Assembly: GCA_011050235.1 (NCBI GenBank)
Contig: DRGC01000022.1
Coordinates: 62,001 to 126,000, forward strand
Source of the DNA: Phycisphaerae bacterium
Lineage (GTDB): Bacteria > Planctomycetota > Phycisphaerae > SM23-33
Direction: 5' to 3'
Length of the DNA: 64,000 nt
Made by a program: the position numbers and the translations under genes
Notes under the pieces: model-generated
The model's database searches: none
Seen by the model: the letters and a program-made list of their open reading frames with translations, nothing else
What the model was told of the DNA's origin: nothing
In this document: positions 24,868 to 33,241 of the stretch, piece by piece
Layout of the letters: each line of letters starts with the position of its first letter
How positions within the stretch are numbered: position 1 is the first letter of the stretch

Positions 24868-27006
24868 TCATTGTTCTTCTTGCCTCCCGCTGCGGGAGAC
24901 CGATGGAGGACCTGCCATGTGCTCTCTGAATGCCCGTTCGGATCCTCTTGCGGAGGCAGGGAACGTGATCCAGTGGATATCCTCGAGGCCTTTGAGTTGA
25001 TCGATTCCTTCGTCGGTAACGCTCGTCCCACTCAAAGCGATTCCCTGCAACGAAGGCATTTGCCCAACATAGCTCATGCCCGCATCAGTAACGTTGGTAT
25101 CGGCGAGATACAGGTGCCCAATGCCTCGCAATGAGTCGGACTCAAGGATTGTCCCCAAGCCCTGGTCCGTAATGCCCGTTCGCCGTAGGTCCAAGGCCCA
25201 CAACTTCATCATGCCGCGAAGGTGACCCAGGCCATTGTCCGTTACTTGCGTTCCCTGCAAGTAAAGGCTGGTCATCTCCGTCAGCCCAGCCAAGTGCGCC
25301 AGGCCTGCATCCGTGATCAGCGTGTCGTTCAACTCCAAGTGCCGGAGTTTGGTCAGCCCGGCCAGATGGGCCAGCCCGGCATCGGTGATCTGTGCACCGT
25401 TGAGCCTCAGCAACCTCAACTCGGACATGCCCGCCAAGTGACGCAACCCTTCATCGGTGATGTTCGGACATGCCATGTTGATGGCCATGAGATTCGTCAG
25501 CCCGGCAATGTGGGCCAGCCCGGCGTCGGTGAACTCCGCCCCAGACAGGGTTAGGGATCGAAGCTGCGTCAGGCCTTTCAGATGCCTCAACGCCTCGTTG
25601 GTGAACTGCGTTCGATGCAGTATGACGCCTTTCAGCCGAGAGAAGTGTGCCAGGTGCCTCAGGGCATCGTCGGGTTGCTTCTTGTGCTTGTTGAAGAAGA
25701 CGTACATAACGCGGCCGTCCCACCACAGATTGCAGTTGTTCCCCAGGTCCACAAGGGCCTGAATCGCATCGGCCTCCTCAGGCGCCCACCTGACGGAATT
25801 GAGGGAGTACTGCGTGTTCTCCCTGCCGGGCCCCGGATTCTTGGGCGCGGGCCTGGGTCTGGGGGGCTCGGCTATGGCGGCAGGAACCTGATTCCGCCAG
25901 TCGTCTCCGAACAGGCTCTCCAGGGCTCGCCGAGCCTCACGTCTGACGCCCGAATTCGAATCGTGTGTTGCACGGTAGATGGCGTCGCCAACCTCGTCTG
26001 TGCTGACTCCCATCTTCGCCAGCGCCCTGATGACCGCACTGCGATCTTCTGCAACTTCCTCCAGCTGCTTCAACAGAGCCGGCACTGCCTGTTGTGCAAC
26101 GTCCGGGCCCATTTCACCGAGGCGTCGGACCACGATGTATCTGGCCCTCCGGCTGGGATGATCCAGTGCGCTGATGAGATCGCTCACGCCGGCCGGGCTT
26201 GTTCGCGCCAGCGCTTTGGTCACAGCCAAGCAAACGGATAGATTCTCACCCAACTGGGCAAGGGCCATCTGCGCACCTTCAGGCGTGTACTGCCCGAGGG
26301 CTCCCCACGCATTGATGGCGCTCAGCTTGATACCACGACTTGGGTCCGTCATCAACCGGGCTAAGATAGGCTCTGCCTCGACGCGACCGCTACGGAGCAG
26401 AAGGTGTGTTGCATAGTGGACGTTGGTTTCCCAAGGCAACCACTCGGCGATCCGCCCTTCTGACAGGCGATCGTACTCCCTCAGCCTAGCCAGTAGCCTT
26501 GGATCGGTAATGGTCACTTCGTTGACCACCAGCGGTGCGGACAAGCGGGCCTCCAGGACCGCTACCAAGTCTTCGTACCTGAATCTGCGCCCCAGATATG
26601 TCTCGTCCAATCCGCCGTGGAATTCAATGACGCCGTCAGGTTGGAGTACCCAGCGTTCCGCCGCGCCGCAGGAAATCGGCCCCGTTACACGCCAAAAGAA
26701 CGCTGCCAGATATGCCCGATCGTAGATGATCCCGCGCAGATTGGCAGTTCCCGGAGTCCTGCCTTCCTTGCTGGCCGGCCTGTCGCGGGCGGATGCCTGG
26801 TCAACCGGACAGACGAAACGAAACACGCCCGAGGCCAGATCGTACTTCATGCCGTAGGTTAGCAGTTCTTCGCGGGAGAGCTCCTGATCTTCGCTCAATG
26901 ACTGGCCAATCAGATTCCCGTTACTTGATGAGCTCCGGTCACATCCAAGACAGACCAACCCCAACGTCACAAAGACAACTGCAGTCAGCCCGCTGCGTGT
27001 GTGCAT
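24868..27006 (-). CDS. HEAT-repeat and leucine-rich-repeat lipoprotein
   Basis: 712 residues. MHTRSGLTAVVFVTLGLVCLGC is a lipoprotein signal (lipobox CLGC, Cys at 22), so it is predicted to be membrane-anchored on the outside. Residues about 190-370 carry HEAT/PBS repeats (AVPALLKQLEEVAEDRSAVI). Residues about 430-690 carry at least nine 24-residue LRRs of the pattern ITDAGLAHLAGLTKLRHLEL, the planctomycete 'cysteine-free' LRR type. No catalytic residues. The architecture implies protein binding at the cell surface. Repeat copies are similar at DNA level, indicating recent expansion. Confidence 0.82.
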   Translation of the reverse strand: MHTRSGLTAVVFVTLGLVCLGCDRSSSSNGNLIGQSLSEDQELSREELLTYGMKYDLASGVFRFVCPVDQASARDRPASKEGRTPGTANLRGIIYDRAYLAAFFWRVTGPISCGAAERWVLQPDGVIEFHGGLDETYLGRRFRYEDLVAVLEARLSAPLVVNEVTITDPRLLARLREYDRLSEGRIAEWLPWETNVHYATHLLLRSGRVEAEPILARLMTDPSRGIKLSAINAWGALGQYTPEGAQMALAQLGENLSVCLAVTKALARTSPAGVSDLISALDHPSRRARYIVVRRLGEMGPDVAQQAVPALLKQLEEVAEDRSAVIRALAKMGVSTDEVGDAIYRATHDSNSGVRREARRALESLFGDDWRNQVPAAIAEPPRPRPAPKNPGPGRENTQYSLNSVRWAPEEADAIQALVDLGNNCNLWWDGRVMYVFFNKHKKQPDDALRHLAHFSRLKGVILHRTQFTNEALRHLKGLTQLRSLTLSGAEFTDAGLAHIAGLTNLMAINMACPNITDEGLRHLAGMSELRLLRLNGAQITDAGLAHLAGLTKLRHLELNDTLITDAGLAHLAGLTEMTSLYLQGTQVTDNGLGHLRGMMKLWALDLRRTGITDQGLGTILESDSLRGIGHLYLADTNVTDAGMSYVGQMPSLQGIALSGTSVTDEGIDQLKGLEDIHWITFPASARGSERAFREHMAGPPSVSRSGRQEEQ

Positions 27007-27104
27007 GGCATCAATTCCCCAATCTGGACATTATCGATAGACGCATTCTATCCTTTTGACGTTCACGAGGCCACTTGGTTTCCCATACTCCTGGAGATAG
27101 TTGG

Positions 27105-27193
27105 GCCATTTTCAGGGAACTTCCTTGAGGCCCCGAACGTCTGATCCAACAATGGCGCCAGAGATAGGGCACAGGGAACAGTCCGGCCATGCG
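27105..27193 (+). repeat. Dispersed repeat family 2, copy 1
   Basis: This 89-bp stretch recurs at 33029-33118. The last 49 bp (TCCAACAATGGCGCC to GGCCATGCG) are identical and the first 40 bp are about 75% similar. Each copy lies upstream of a HEAT-repeat protein gene (that at 24868, minus; that at 33242, plus). No inverted termini or target duplication were noticed. Confidence 0.8.
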
Positions 27194-27206
27194 GCCACAA
27201 TTCGCA

Positions 27207-29792
27207 TCAGTCCAGACGTATGGTCACGATTTCCCATGGGCCCAGGTCGAATTCAAGGCGGTTGCCGTTGACGGTGACGGTGCGGGTGTCCTGTGTCGGT
27301 CCACCGAGCAGGTCGCAGATCTGGGCGCTGGTGACGGCGGCCGGCAGGTCTACGCGGGCGCTGACGGCAGCGCCCTGGTTCTCGTAGATACGCAGCATCG
27401 TGGCGCCGCGGTCCTTGAAGAAGGCCGACACCATGACGTTGTGGGGAGCTACGGCTAGACCGCGTTGCGTATCGGGCGCGTCGCCGGTGAGTTTGTAGAG
27501 CGCATCCTCGCCCTCGATGGGCTCGCGGAAGGTCTCGATCTCGCGATAGAGCTGGGCCGTCTTCCAGTCGCCGGCGTGCAGGACCGCGGCGAACGTCATT
27601 CTCTGGAGGCCCAGGCCGGTCCGGGTGTCGTTGCCCCACCTGGCGCCGGCCTGGCGACCGGGGGCGATGGTCTTGAGGAGGATGTGCTGGAAGACGCCGC
27701 CATCGACGCGGTAGCCGAACAGCCCCGGCTGAGACAGGATGGCCACGCCCTTGTCGCCGTCGGAGTAGTCGGCCCACGACTGGCCCCAGAATGGCTTGAT
27801 GTGCGCGCGCTCGACGATCTCCGGGCCGAAGGGCTCGTCGGCCAAGTCTCGCGGTTCGACGCCGAAGGGAACATCCGCGTGGGGCCGGCCGTCGAAGGCG
27901 GGCCTCAGCTCAGCCACCAGGTAGCCGCTGACCGGATTGACCATGTAGCTTCGCACGTCGCAGTCGATCCGACGCCCGTGGGCGTGGATGAACAGCTCCA
28001 CCTCCGTCGGGTTGCCGGCGACGGCCCCGGTTATGAACACCCGCGCGCCGAGAGGGCCAGTTTCCATCAGCGACCATTCCTCGACCTCCAGCCCGCTGGA
28101 ACGGACGGGCCGGCCGTTGTTCTGCCATTCATTGTTCCATTGCGGCTCCGGCGGCCAGGGCGTCGGGTCGTCCAGGCCCGTTCGCGTCGCCTTGCGATTG
28201 GAGATGGCGTTGGTCTGCCCGTCGTCGGTTTCGATGAAGACGATGTCCAACCTGTCCAGCAGTCGGCCCAACTCGTTGTGCGTGACGCCTTCGATAACGC
28301 CGCCGGGCATCTCGACGCTCAACGGGCCGATGTCGAGGCGGCGCGGAGACAGCTCGAACACGCTCGCCGGCTGGGCGTCGTTGTCGACGTGCAGGTAGAC
28401 GGTGGCGTACCCACAGGCCGGGACGGTTAGCTCGGTCCGGATGCGCCATTCGCACCGCATGCGATCGCGGTTGTCTCCGTGGCCAAAGCCGCGATAGCTA
28501 TCGCCGACGAACTGGGTCGTCAGCGCGTTGCCTTCACCATCCGTCACGCGAAAGCCCATCGCCCCCGCTTCGTCGACGGCGAAGTAGAACTCGCACGACT
28601 CGGTGCGGTCAAACGGCAACGGATTGAACAGTACGATCGGCCTGCCCTCACCAGTCGGACCGATGCGCTCGGCTGCGGCGCGCCGCACTCGGCCGCGCAG
28701 CGCCAATGCCGCCTGCTCGGTCGCTTTGGCCTTCAGGATGAATGGCTCGTTGTCCCGCTGCCACAGCCACGCCGTTGCGTGCGGATGGATCGACAGCGTC
28801 TGCTCCCACAGGGCCTCGATTTCCTGCTCGGGGAACACATCGCCATAGTGCATGCTCTCCCGCTCGGCCTGGGTCACCGCCAGGCTGCAGCGGGCCCGCA
28901 GGTCGCAGATATTGTCGTGCCCGTTCTCGGTAACGCGTCCGCTGGCGGCCGGGTTGAGCCCGCCCGTTATCACCGGCAGCGACCGGGCATAGCCGGCCAG
29001 GTCGCGGGCGAACAGCCCCGGCGCGGCGAGCGTGATCTGCGCAGTCTCGCTGCGATTCCACTCGGCGACGTGAGCGAACAGATCGCTCTGCCAACACGGC
29101 TCGCCCAGAGGCAGACAGTCGTCGTCCCATCCGAAGCACACCATCGCCGCCGGGCCGGACCCGTGGGTATCGGCCTTGGCGATCTCGTCGGTGAGGAAGT
29201 CGCGCAGCGAGGACTCCTCCTGCGGGTCGTAGGCGAACAGCGCGTAGGAGCTGATCCGATGGCACGCGATCTCCGATCCGTCCGGGCTGCGCCAACGAAA
29301 CTGGCGCGGCACGTGTTTGCGGTCAAGGGCCTCGGCGGGCCTACACATCATCATGGCCGCGAAGCCCATCTTTGTCATGAGCTGAGGCATCTGGCTGAAC
29401 CATCCCCCGCAGTCGATGTGGCTGCCCAGCTCGAACGGCACGTCGCCGAACAGCTCGCGGAACTTCCGCTGGCCGTAGAGCACGTTGCGAATGAGCGCTT
29501 CGCGGTGTGTCGTGCTGGGGGAGAGATTGGTGAACGTCCCCGGCCCCAGCCCGAACCGGCCGGCGGCCACGTGGGGTTTCATTCTCTCGACCAGGTCGGG
29601 GCGGTTCTCGCGGATCGGCGAGAACTGCTCGTGCCACGAGTCGATGAACCACGCAAAGCCGGTCTCGGCGTCCATCAGATCCAGGACGAGTTCGAACGCT
29701 CGGATATAACGCTTCTCATGCCATCGGCGATGGGCGATCCACGCCCAGTCGGAGTGCGAGTAGGGACACACATAGATGCGCTCGATGCTCAT
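27207..29792 (-). CDS. Glycoside hydrolase family 38-like alpha-mannosidase
   Basis: 861 residues from ATG 29792 (GGCAGGAT upstream); the frame stays open to 29984 but the family start is MSIERIYVCPYSHSDWAW. YSHSDWAW corresponds to the GH38 zinc-site motif HxHxDxxW. FELGSHIDCGGWFSQMPQL (about 115-133) lies where the nucleophile Asp of the DxFGHxxQxP motif is expected, though the sequence is atypical. A long C-terminal beta-domain region follows (about 400-860), ending FDLGPWEIVTIRLD. GH38 enzymes hydrolyse alpha-mannosides; no signal peptide, so probably cytoplasmic. Substrate not known. Confidence 0.78.
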   Translation of the reverse strand: MSIERIYVCPYSHSDWAWIAHRRWHEKRYIRAFELVLDLMDAETGFAWFIDSWHEQFSPIRENRPDLVERMKPHVAAGRFGLGPGTFTNLSPSTTHREALIRNVLYGQRKFRELFGDVPFELGSHIDCGGWFSQMPQLMTKMGFAAMMMCRPAEALDRKHVPRQFRWRSPDGSEIACHRISSYALFAYDPQEESSLRDFLTDEIAKADTHGSGPAAMVCFGWDDDCLPLGEPCWQSDLFAHVAEWNRSETAQITLAAPGLFARDLAGYARSLPVITGGLNPAASGRVTENGHDNICDLRARCSLAVTQAERESMHYGDVFPEQEIEALWEQTLSIHPHATAWLWQRDNEPFILKAKATEQAALALRGRVRRAAAERIGPTGEGRPIVLFNPLPFDRTESCEFYFAVDEAGAMGFRVTDGEGNALTTQFVGDSYRGFGHGDNRDRMRCEWRIRTELTVPACGYATVYLHVDNDAQPASVFELSPRRLDIGPLSVEMPGGVIEGVTHNELGRLLDRLDIVFIETDDGQTNAISNRKATRTGLDDPTPWPPEPQWNNEWQNNGRPVRSSGLEVEEWSLMETGPLGARVFITGAVAGNPTEVELFIHAHGRRIDCDVRSYMVNPVSGYLVAELRPAFDGRPHADVPFGVEPRDLADEPFGPEIVERAHIKPFWGQSWADYSDGDKGVAILSQPGLFGYRVDGGVFQHILLKTIAPGRQAGARWGNDTRTGLGLQRMTFAAVLHAGDWKTAQLYREIETFREPIEGEDALYKLTGDAPDTQRGLAVAPHNVMVSAFFKDRGATMLRIYENQGAAVSARVDLPAAVTSAQICDLLGGPTQDTRTVTVNGNRLEFDLGPWEIVTIRLD

Positions 29793-30207
29793 GCTATCCT
29801 GCCTTCCACGCCACAAGAACGACGCCAACATACCCGACCACCAAGCCGAACCAGCCCGACCATGACGGCGTAGGCGATTCCCGGAATCATCAACGGCCTC
29901 CTTCACGGCCACCTGACCGTCAGAGGCGGCCATTCTACCTGGATCTGTTTTCCAGGGGCAGGCCATCGCCGCAGAATGCGGCAAGATGCGGAAAGACGCG
30001 ACACGTCGGCAGGCCCCTCATGCCGGCGCCCCATTCGTCTTTGCCCCGCTCGTGGGCGCCCATCGATACGCCCCGGCACGCGCCAGGTAAGTTGGGCTTG
30101 ATGCCGGCACCCCCGCGTGCGATAATGATCGTAACCAGGTGACGGCCGGCTAGCCCGGTTGGGCGCATCTCGACGCTTGGTAGGTAGTTCACGGAAGGAG
30201 ACCGGCT
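29793..30207. other. Intergenic region between divergent genes with a repeat fragment
   Basis: 415 bp between the GH38 gene and the TPR lipoprotein gene. No gene is supported. It holds a short copy of dispersed repeat 1 (29965-30016). The promoters of both genes must lie here, but no clear -35/-10 pair was recognised. ACGGAAGGAGACC before 30208 is the downstream ribosome site. Confidence 0.5.
29965..30016 (+). repeat. Dispersed repeat family 1, partial copy A
   Basis: About 52 bp matching the right-hand module of the family: GCAGAATGCGGCAAGATGCGG then ACGCGACACGTCGGCAGGCC, compared with 32843-32901. The tRNA-like module present in copies B, C and D is absent here. Confidence 0.7.
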
Positions 30208-32709
30208 ATGTCTCTCCGGTTTGTTTTGTGCGCCGCTCTGATTGCGTCGCTGGCATTCGCTCTGGCCGGTTGTAAGGAGGCCGAGCAGGGCCGCCAGCAG
30301 GCGACGTCCGGGTCAGTGCTCGCCGTGGGCGTGGACGTGGTCTCCACCGCCGACGCCGAGAAGGAACAGATAATCCTATCACTGGCCCAGGCGGCCGACA
30401 GTGTCGCTGATGAGTTGGCGGCGATCACCATCGATTATCCCCTGAATGAATCGATCATCCCGCCGGAGATCGTCGCTGTGACGTTCCTTTGGCACGAGAC
30501 GTCGAAGCAGGTGGACCGATGGTTGGTTGATGTGTCCTTGAACGATGGTTCGGGCCACATCTATGTGCTGGCCGAAGGCGCGCCGCCGCCAAAGGGCCAG
30601 GACGACCCGCGGTGCTTTGGTCCTACGAATGAGCCGTACGAGCCCACGGCCTATCAGGCCTCCGCCAAGAGCTGGACGCCCAGTGATGACGTGTGGGCGG
30701 CGATCAAGGCCCAGTCCGTTACGCAGGCGGCTACGGTCACAATCCTTGGTTTCGACTCCAGCAATCCCGATCGCCCGATATCGCGCGGACAGATGACGCT
30801 GACAACGTCTGCGGACCGAGTTGGCGCACCGATCTTCTACCGCGACGTGCCGTTGATGCCGTCGCCGTCGGGGCAGGGCGGGGCCATAAAACCGCTCGCC
30901 AACGACGCCTTGCCGCTCATTGCATGGCGGTTGAAAGATATATCGCGCAGCGACAGCAAGACCGTCCTGACCGATATGCCCACATGCGCTAACTGCCACA
31001 GTTTCTCGGCCGACGGCCGTACTCTGGCCATGGACGTGGACGGCCCGTCCGGCGACAAGGGGTCCTACGTGATCACGCCCATCGGCGAGACGACGGTGAT
31101 CGCGACGGAGAACGTGATCACGTGGAACTCTTTCAAGGACAAGCCCGAAGGGCACAAGACCATTGGATTCCTGTCGCAGATTTCTCCGGACGGTCAGGTT
31201 GCGGTGACAACCGTCAACGAGTCCCTCCACGTGGCGAACTTCATGGACTATCGCTTCCTGCAGGTGTTCTATCCGACGCGCGGCATACTGGCGTACTACT
31301 CGCGCGAGACGGAAGAGATGCTCGCGCTGCCCGGCGCCGATAACGCGAAGTTCGTGCACTGCGACCCGGCGTGGACCCCCGACGGGAAGTGGATCGTCTT
31401 TGCGCGCGCCAGGGCAAGGGATCCTTTCGTCGAGGGCAGACCGGTAGCCACCCGGGCCAATGACCCGGCCGAGACGCCGATACAGTACGACCTTTACCGC
31501 ATACCGTTCAACGGCGGCAAGGGCGGCTCGCCGAAGCGGATCAAAGGCGCCTCGCGGAACGGCTTCAGCAACACGTTTCCCAAGGTCTCGCCCGACGGCA
31601 AGTGGGTCGTGTTCGTTAAGTGCCGAAACGGGCAGTTGATGCGACCCGACGGGCGATTGTGGATCGTGCCGGTGGAGGGGGGAGAGGCCAGGGAGATGAG
31701 GTGCAACACGCCTGTGATGAACTCATGGCACAGCTTCTCGCCGAACGGGCGGTGGATGGTGTTCTCCTCGAAGAAGAACACACCGTATACGCAGATGTTC
31801 CTGACCCACATCGACGAGGACGGCAACGACAGCCCGGCGATCCTGATCCCCAATGCGACGGCGGCCAACCGGGCGGTCAACATTCCGGAATTCGTGAACA
31901 TCGGCTACGACGACATGACGACGATCGAGGCCCCGGCGGTGGCTCACTACCAGCATTTAGGCCGCGGCAACGATCTGATGGCCGAGCGACGGTTCGAAGA
32001 GGCGATTGCCGCATACCGACAGGCCCTCGAGATCGAACCGACGGTCACGAGCGTTCGGTCCAACATAGGCATGTGTCTGTTCCAACTTGGCCGGGTTGAC
32101 GAAGCTGTCGTGTGCTTCAAGAAGGTCCTCAAGACCCATCCGAGAAACGCGGAGGTGCAGAACAACCTCGGCATGGCCCTGAGCAGGCAGAAAAGGCCAG
32201 AGGAGGCGATGGGCCATCTCAACAAGGCCCTCGAGATCAACCCGATGTTGGCCAAGGCTTACAACAATCGGGGGCTCGTCTATTACAGAAAAGGCCTCTA
32301 TGACCGGGCCATCTCGGATTACGACAAGGCCCTGGAGATCAACCCACAGTTCGCTGAGGTCTACAACAATCGGGCGGTCGCTTATGACAAGAAAGACCTC
32401 CCTGACCGGGCCATCTCGGATTGCGACAAGGCCCTGGAGATCAACCCAAACTACGCGACCGCTTACGTCAGTCGGGGGGTGGCCTACGTAAGCAAAGGTC
32501 TCTATGACCGGGCCATCTCGGATTACAGCAAGGCCCTGGAGATCAACCCAAAGTTTGCTACGGCTCACAACAATCGGGCCGTTGCCTACTATTTCACGAG
32601 GCAATATGGAAAGTCTTGGGAGGATGTCCACAGGGCACAAAGTTTCGGGTATCCAATACATCCAGGATTTCTAACGGCCCTTCGGGAAGCTTCAGGCAGA
32701 TACAGATAA
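30208..32709 (+). CDS. Lipoprotein with CxxCH haem motif, PD40/TolB-like propeller and TPR repeats
   Basis: 833 residues. Lipoprotein signal ending LAGC (Cys 22). TCANCHSF (about 260-267) contains a c-type haem attachment motif. It is followed by TolB/PD40-type propeller strands (SPDGKWVVFVK, SPNGRWMVFSSKK, TPDGKWIVFARA; about 300-560) and six or seven TPRs (about 580-800). Three TPR units at 32302, 32404 and 32506 repeat almost perfectly every 102 bp. The context suggests a surface-exposed scaffold that may carry haem; no partner oxidase is adjacent. GGAAGGAGACC precedes the ATG. Confidence 0.8.
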   Translation: MSLRFVLCAALIASLAFALAGCKEAEQGRQQATSGSVLAVGVDVVSTADAEKEQIILSLAQAADSVADELAAITIDYPLNESIIPPEIVAVTFLWHETSKQVDRWLVDVSLNDGSGHIYVLAEGAPPPKGQDDPRCFGPTNEPYEPTAYQASAKSWTPSDDVWAAIKAQSVTQAATVTILGFDSSNPDRPISRGQMTLTTSADRVGAPIFYRDVPLMPSPSGQGGAIKPLANDALPLIAWRLKDISRSDSKTVLTDMPTCANCHSFSADGRTLAMDVDGPSGDKGSYVITPIGETTVIATENVITWNSFKDKPEGHKTIGFLSQISPDGQVAVTTVNESLHVANFMDYRFLQVFYPTRGILAYYSRETEEMLALPGADNAKFVHCDPAWTPDGKWIVFARARARDPFVEGRPVATRANDPAETPIQYDLYRIPFNGGKGGSPKRIKGASRNGFSNTFPKVSPDGKWVVFVKCRNGQLMRPDGRLWIVPVEGGEAREMRCNTPVMNSWHSFSPNGRWMVFSSKKNTPYTQMFLTHIDEDGNDSPAILIPNATAANRAVNIPEFVNIGYDDMTTIEAPAVAHYQHLGRGNDLMAERRFEEAIAAYRQALEIEPTVTSVRSNIGMCLFQLGRVDEAVVCFKKVLKTHPRNAEVQNNLGMALSRQKRPEEAMGHLNKALEINPMLAKAYNNRGLVYYRKGLYDRAISDYDKALEINPQFAEVYNNRAVAYDKKDLPDRAISDCDKALEINPNYATAYVSRGVAYVSKGLYDRAISDYSKALEINPKFATAHNNRAVAYYFTRQYGKSWEDVHRAQSFGYPIHPGFLTALREASGRYR

Positions 32710-32732
32710 GACGACCGAGGCCGCTTTATCGA

Positions 32733-32910
32733 ACGCGCGCGACAGGGCTCGGACCCGTAAGCTTCGATTCCGTGGACGCGTGTCGGGAACCACCCCAACT
32801 CCATGTCTCCCTCAACGTGATGAGCTCGGGCGTTCGGCCCAACGTCGCAAAATGCGGCAAAACGGGGAAAAACGCGACACGTCGGCAGGCCCCAGACAAG
32901 CCCACTTCTT
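32733..32910 (+). repeat. Dispersed repeat family 1, copy B (tRNA-like module plus GC-rich tail)
   Basis: Left part 32733-32782: read on the minus strand it has CCACGGA, then a T-arm-like ACGGG-TCCGAGC-CCTGT and CGCGCGCG. Right part (about 32836-32910): GCAAAATGCGGCAAAACGGG, then GCGACACGTCGGCAGGC and CCAGACAAGC. The same order and orientation occur in copies C and D, with about 50 bp of weaker similarity between modules. Confidence 0.75.
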
Positions 32911-33028
32911 TGCTGATTGCATCGCAGCAAAGGTCCGGCAGCTTTGCACGTTCGTCTCTCGATTGCCAGCACCTTCCGGGCAGCCCAGCATCACTTTCGG
33001 AAATCGGGTCCCTCTCAGAGCCATTCTT

Positions 33029-33118
33029 GCCATATTCCAGGGAACTGTCTTGAAGCCTTGAGCGTCTAATCCAACAATGGCGCCAGAGATAGGGCACAGG
33101 GAACAGTCCGGCCATGCG
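33029..33118 (+). repeat. Dispersed repeat family 2, copy 2
   Basis: Second copy of the element at 27105-27193, in the same orientation, identical over the terminal 49 bp. It ends 123 bp before the ATG of the HEAT protein at 33242. Confidence 0.8.
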
Positions 33119-33241
33119 ATTGGTCCGACAAGCCTTGGCTGCCTTCCTGGCGATCGCGCTGGCGCCACGGGTTATCGATTCCTCTGCGGCGTCTTAGGAT
33201 AGAGACAGCTGCTCCGTTACCAAATCACAACGAGGCATGCC

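Larger units (their letters stand above)
32710..33241. other. 532-bp intergenic region made of two dispersed repeats
   Basis: No gene is supported. It contains copy B of repeat family 1 (32733-32910), about 120 bp of unassigned sequence and copy 2 of repeat family 2 (33029-33118). Open frames here are translations of the repeats. ACGAGGCATGCC just before 33242 provides the ribosome site of the HEAT gene. Confidence 0.6.

Noticed and set aside
32616-33168. Overlapping frames on both strands downstream of the TPR gene
   Set aside because: They are translations of the two dispersed repeats; similar strings (GLPTCRVFP) appear at every repeat copy, without ribosome sites.
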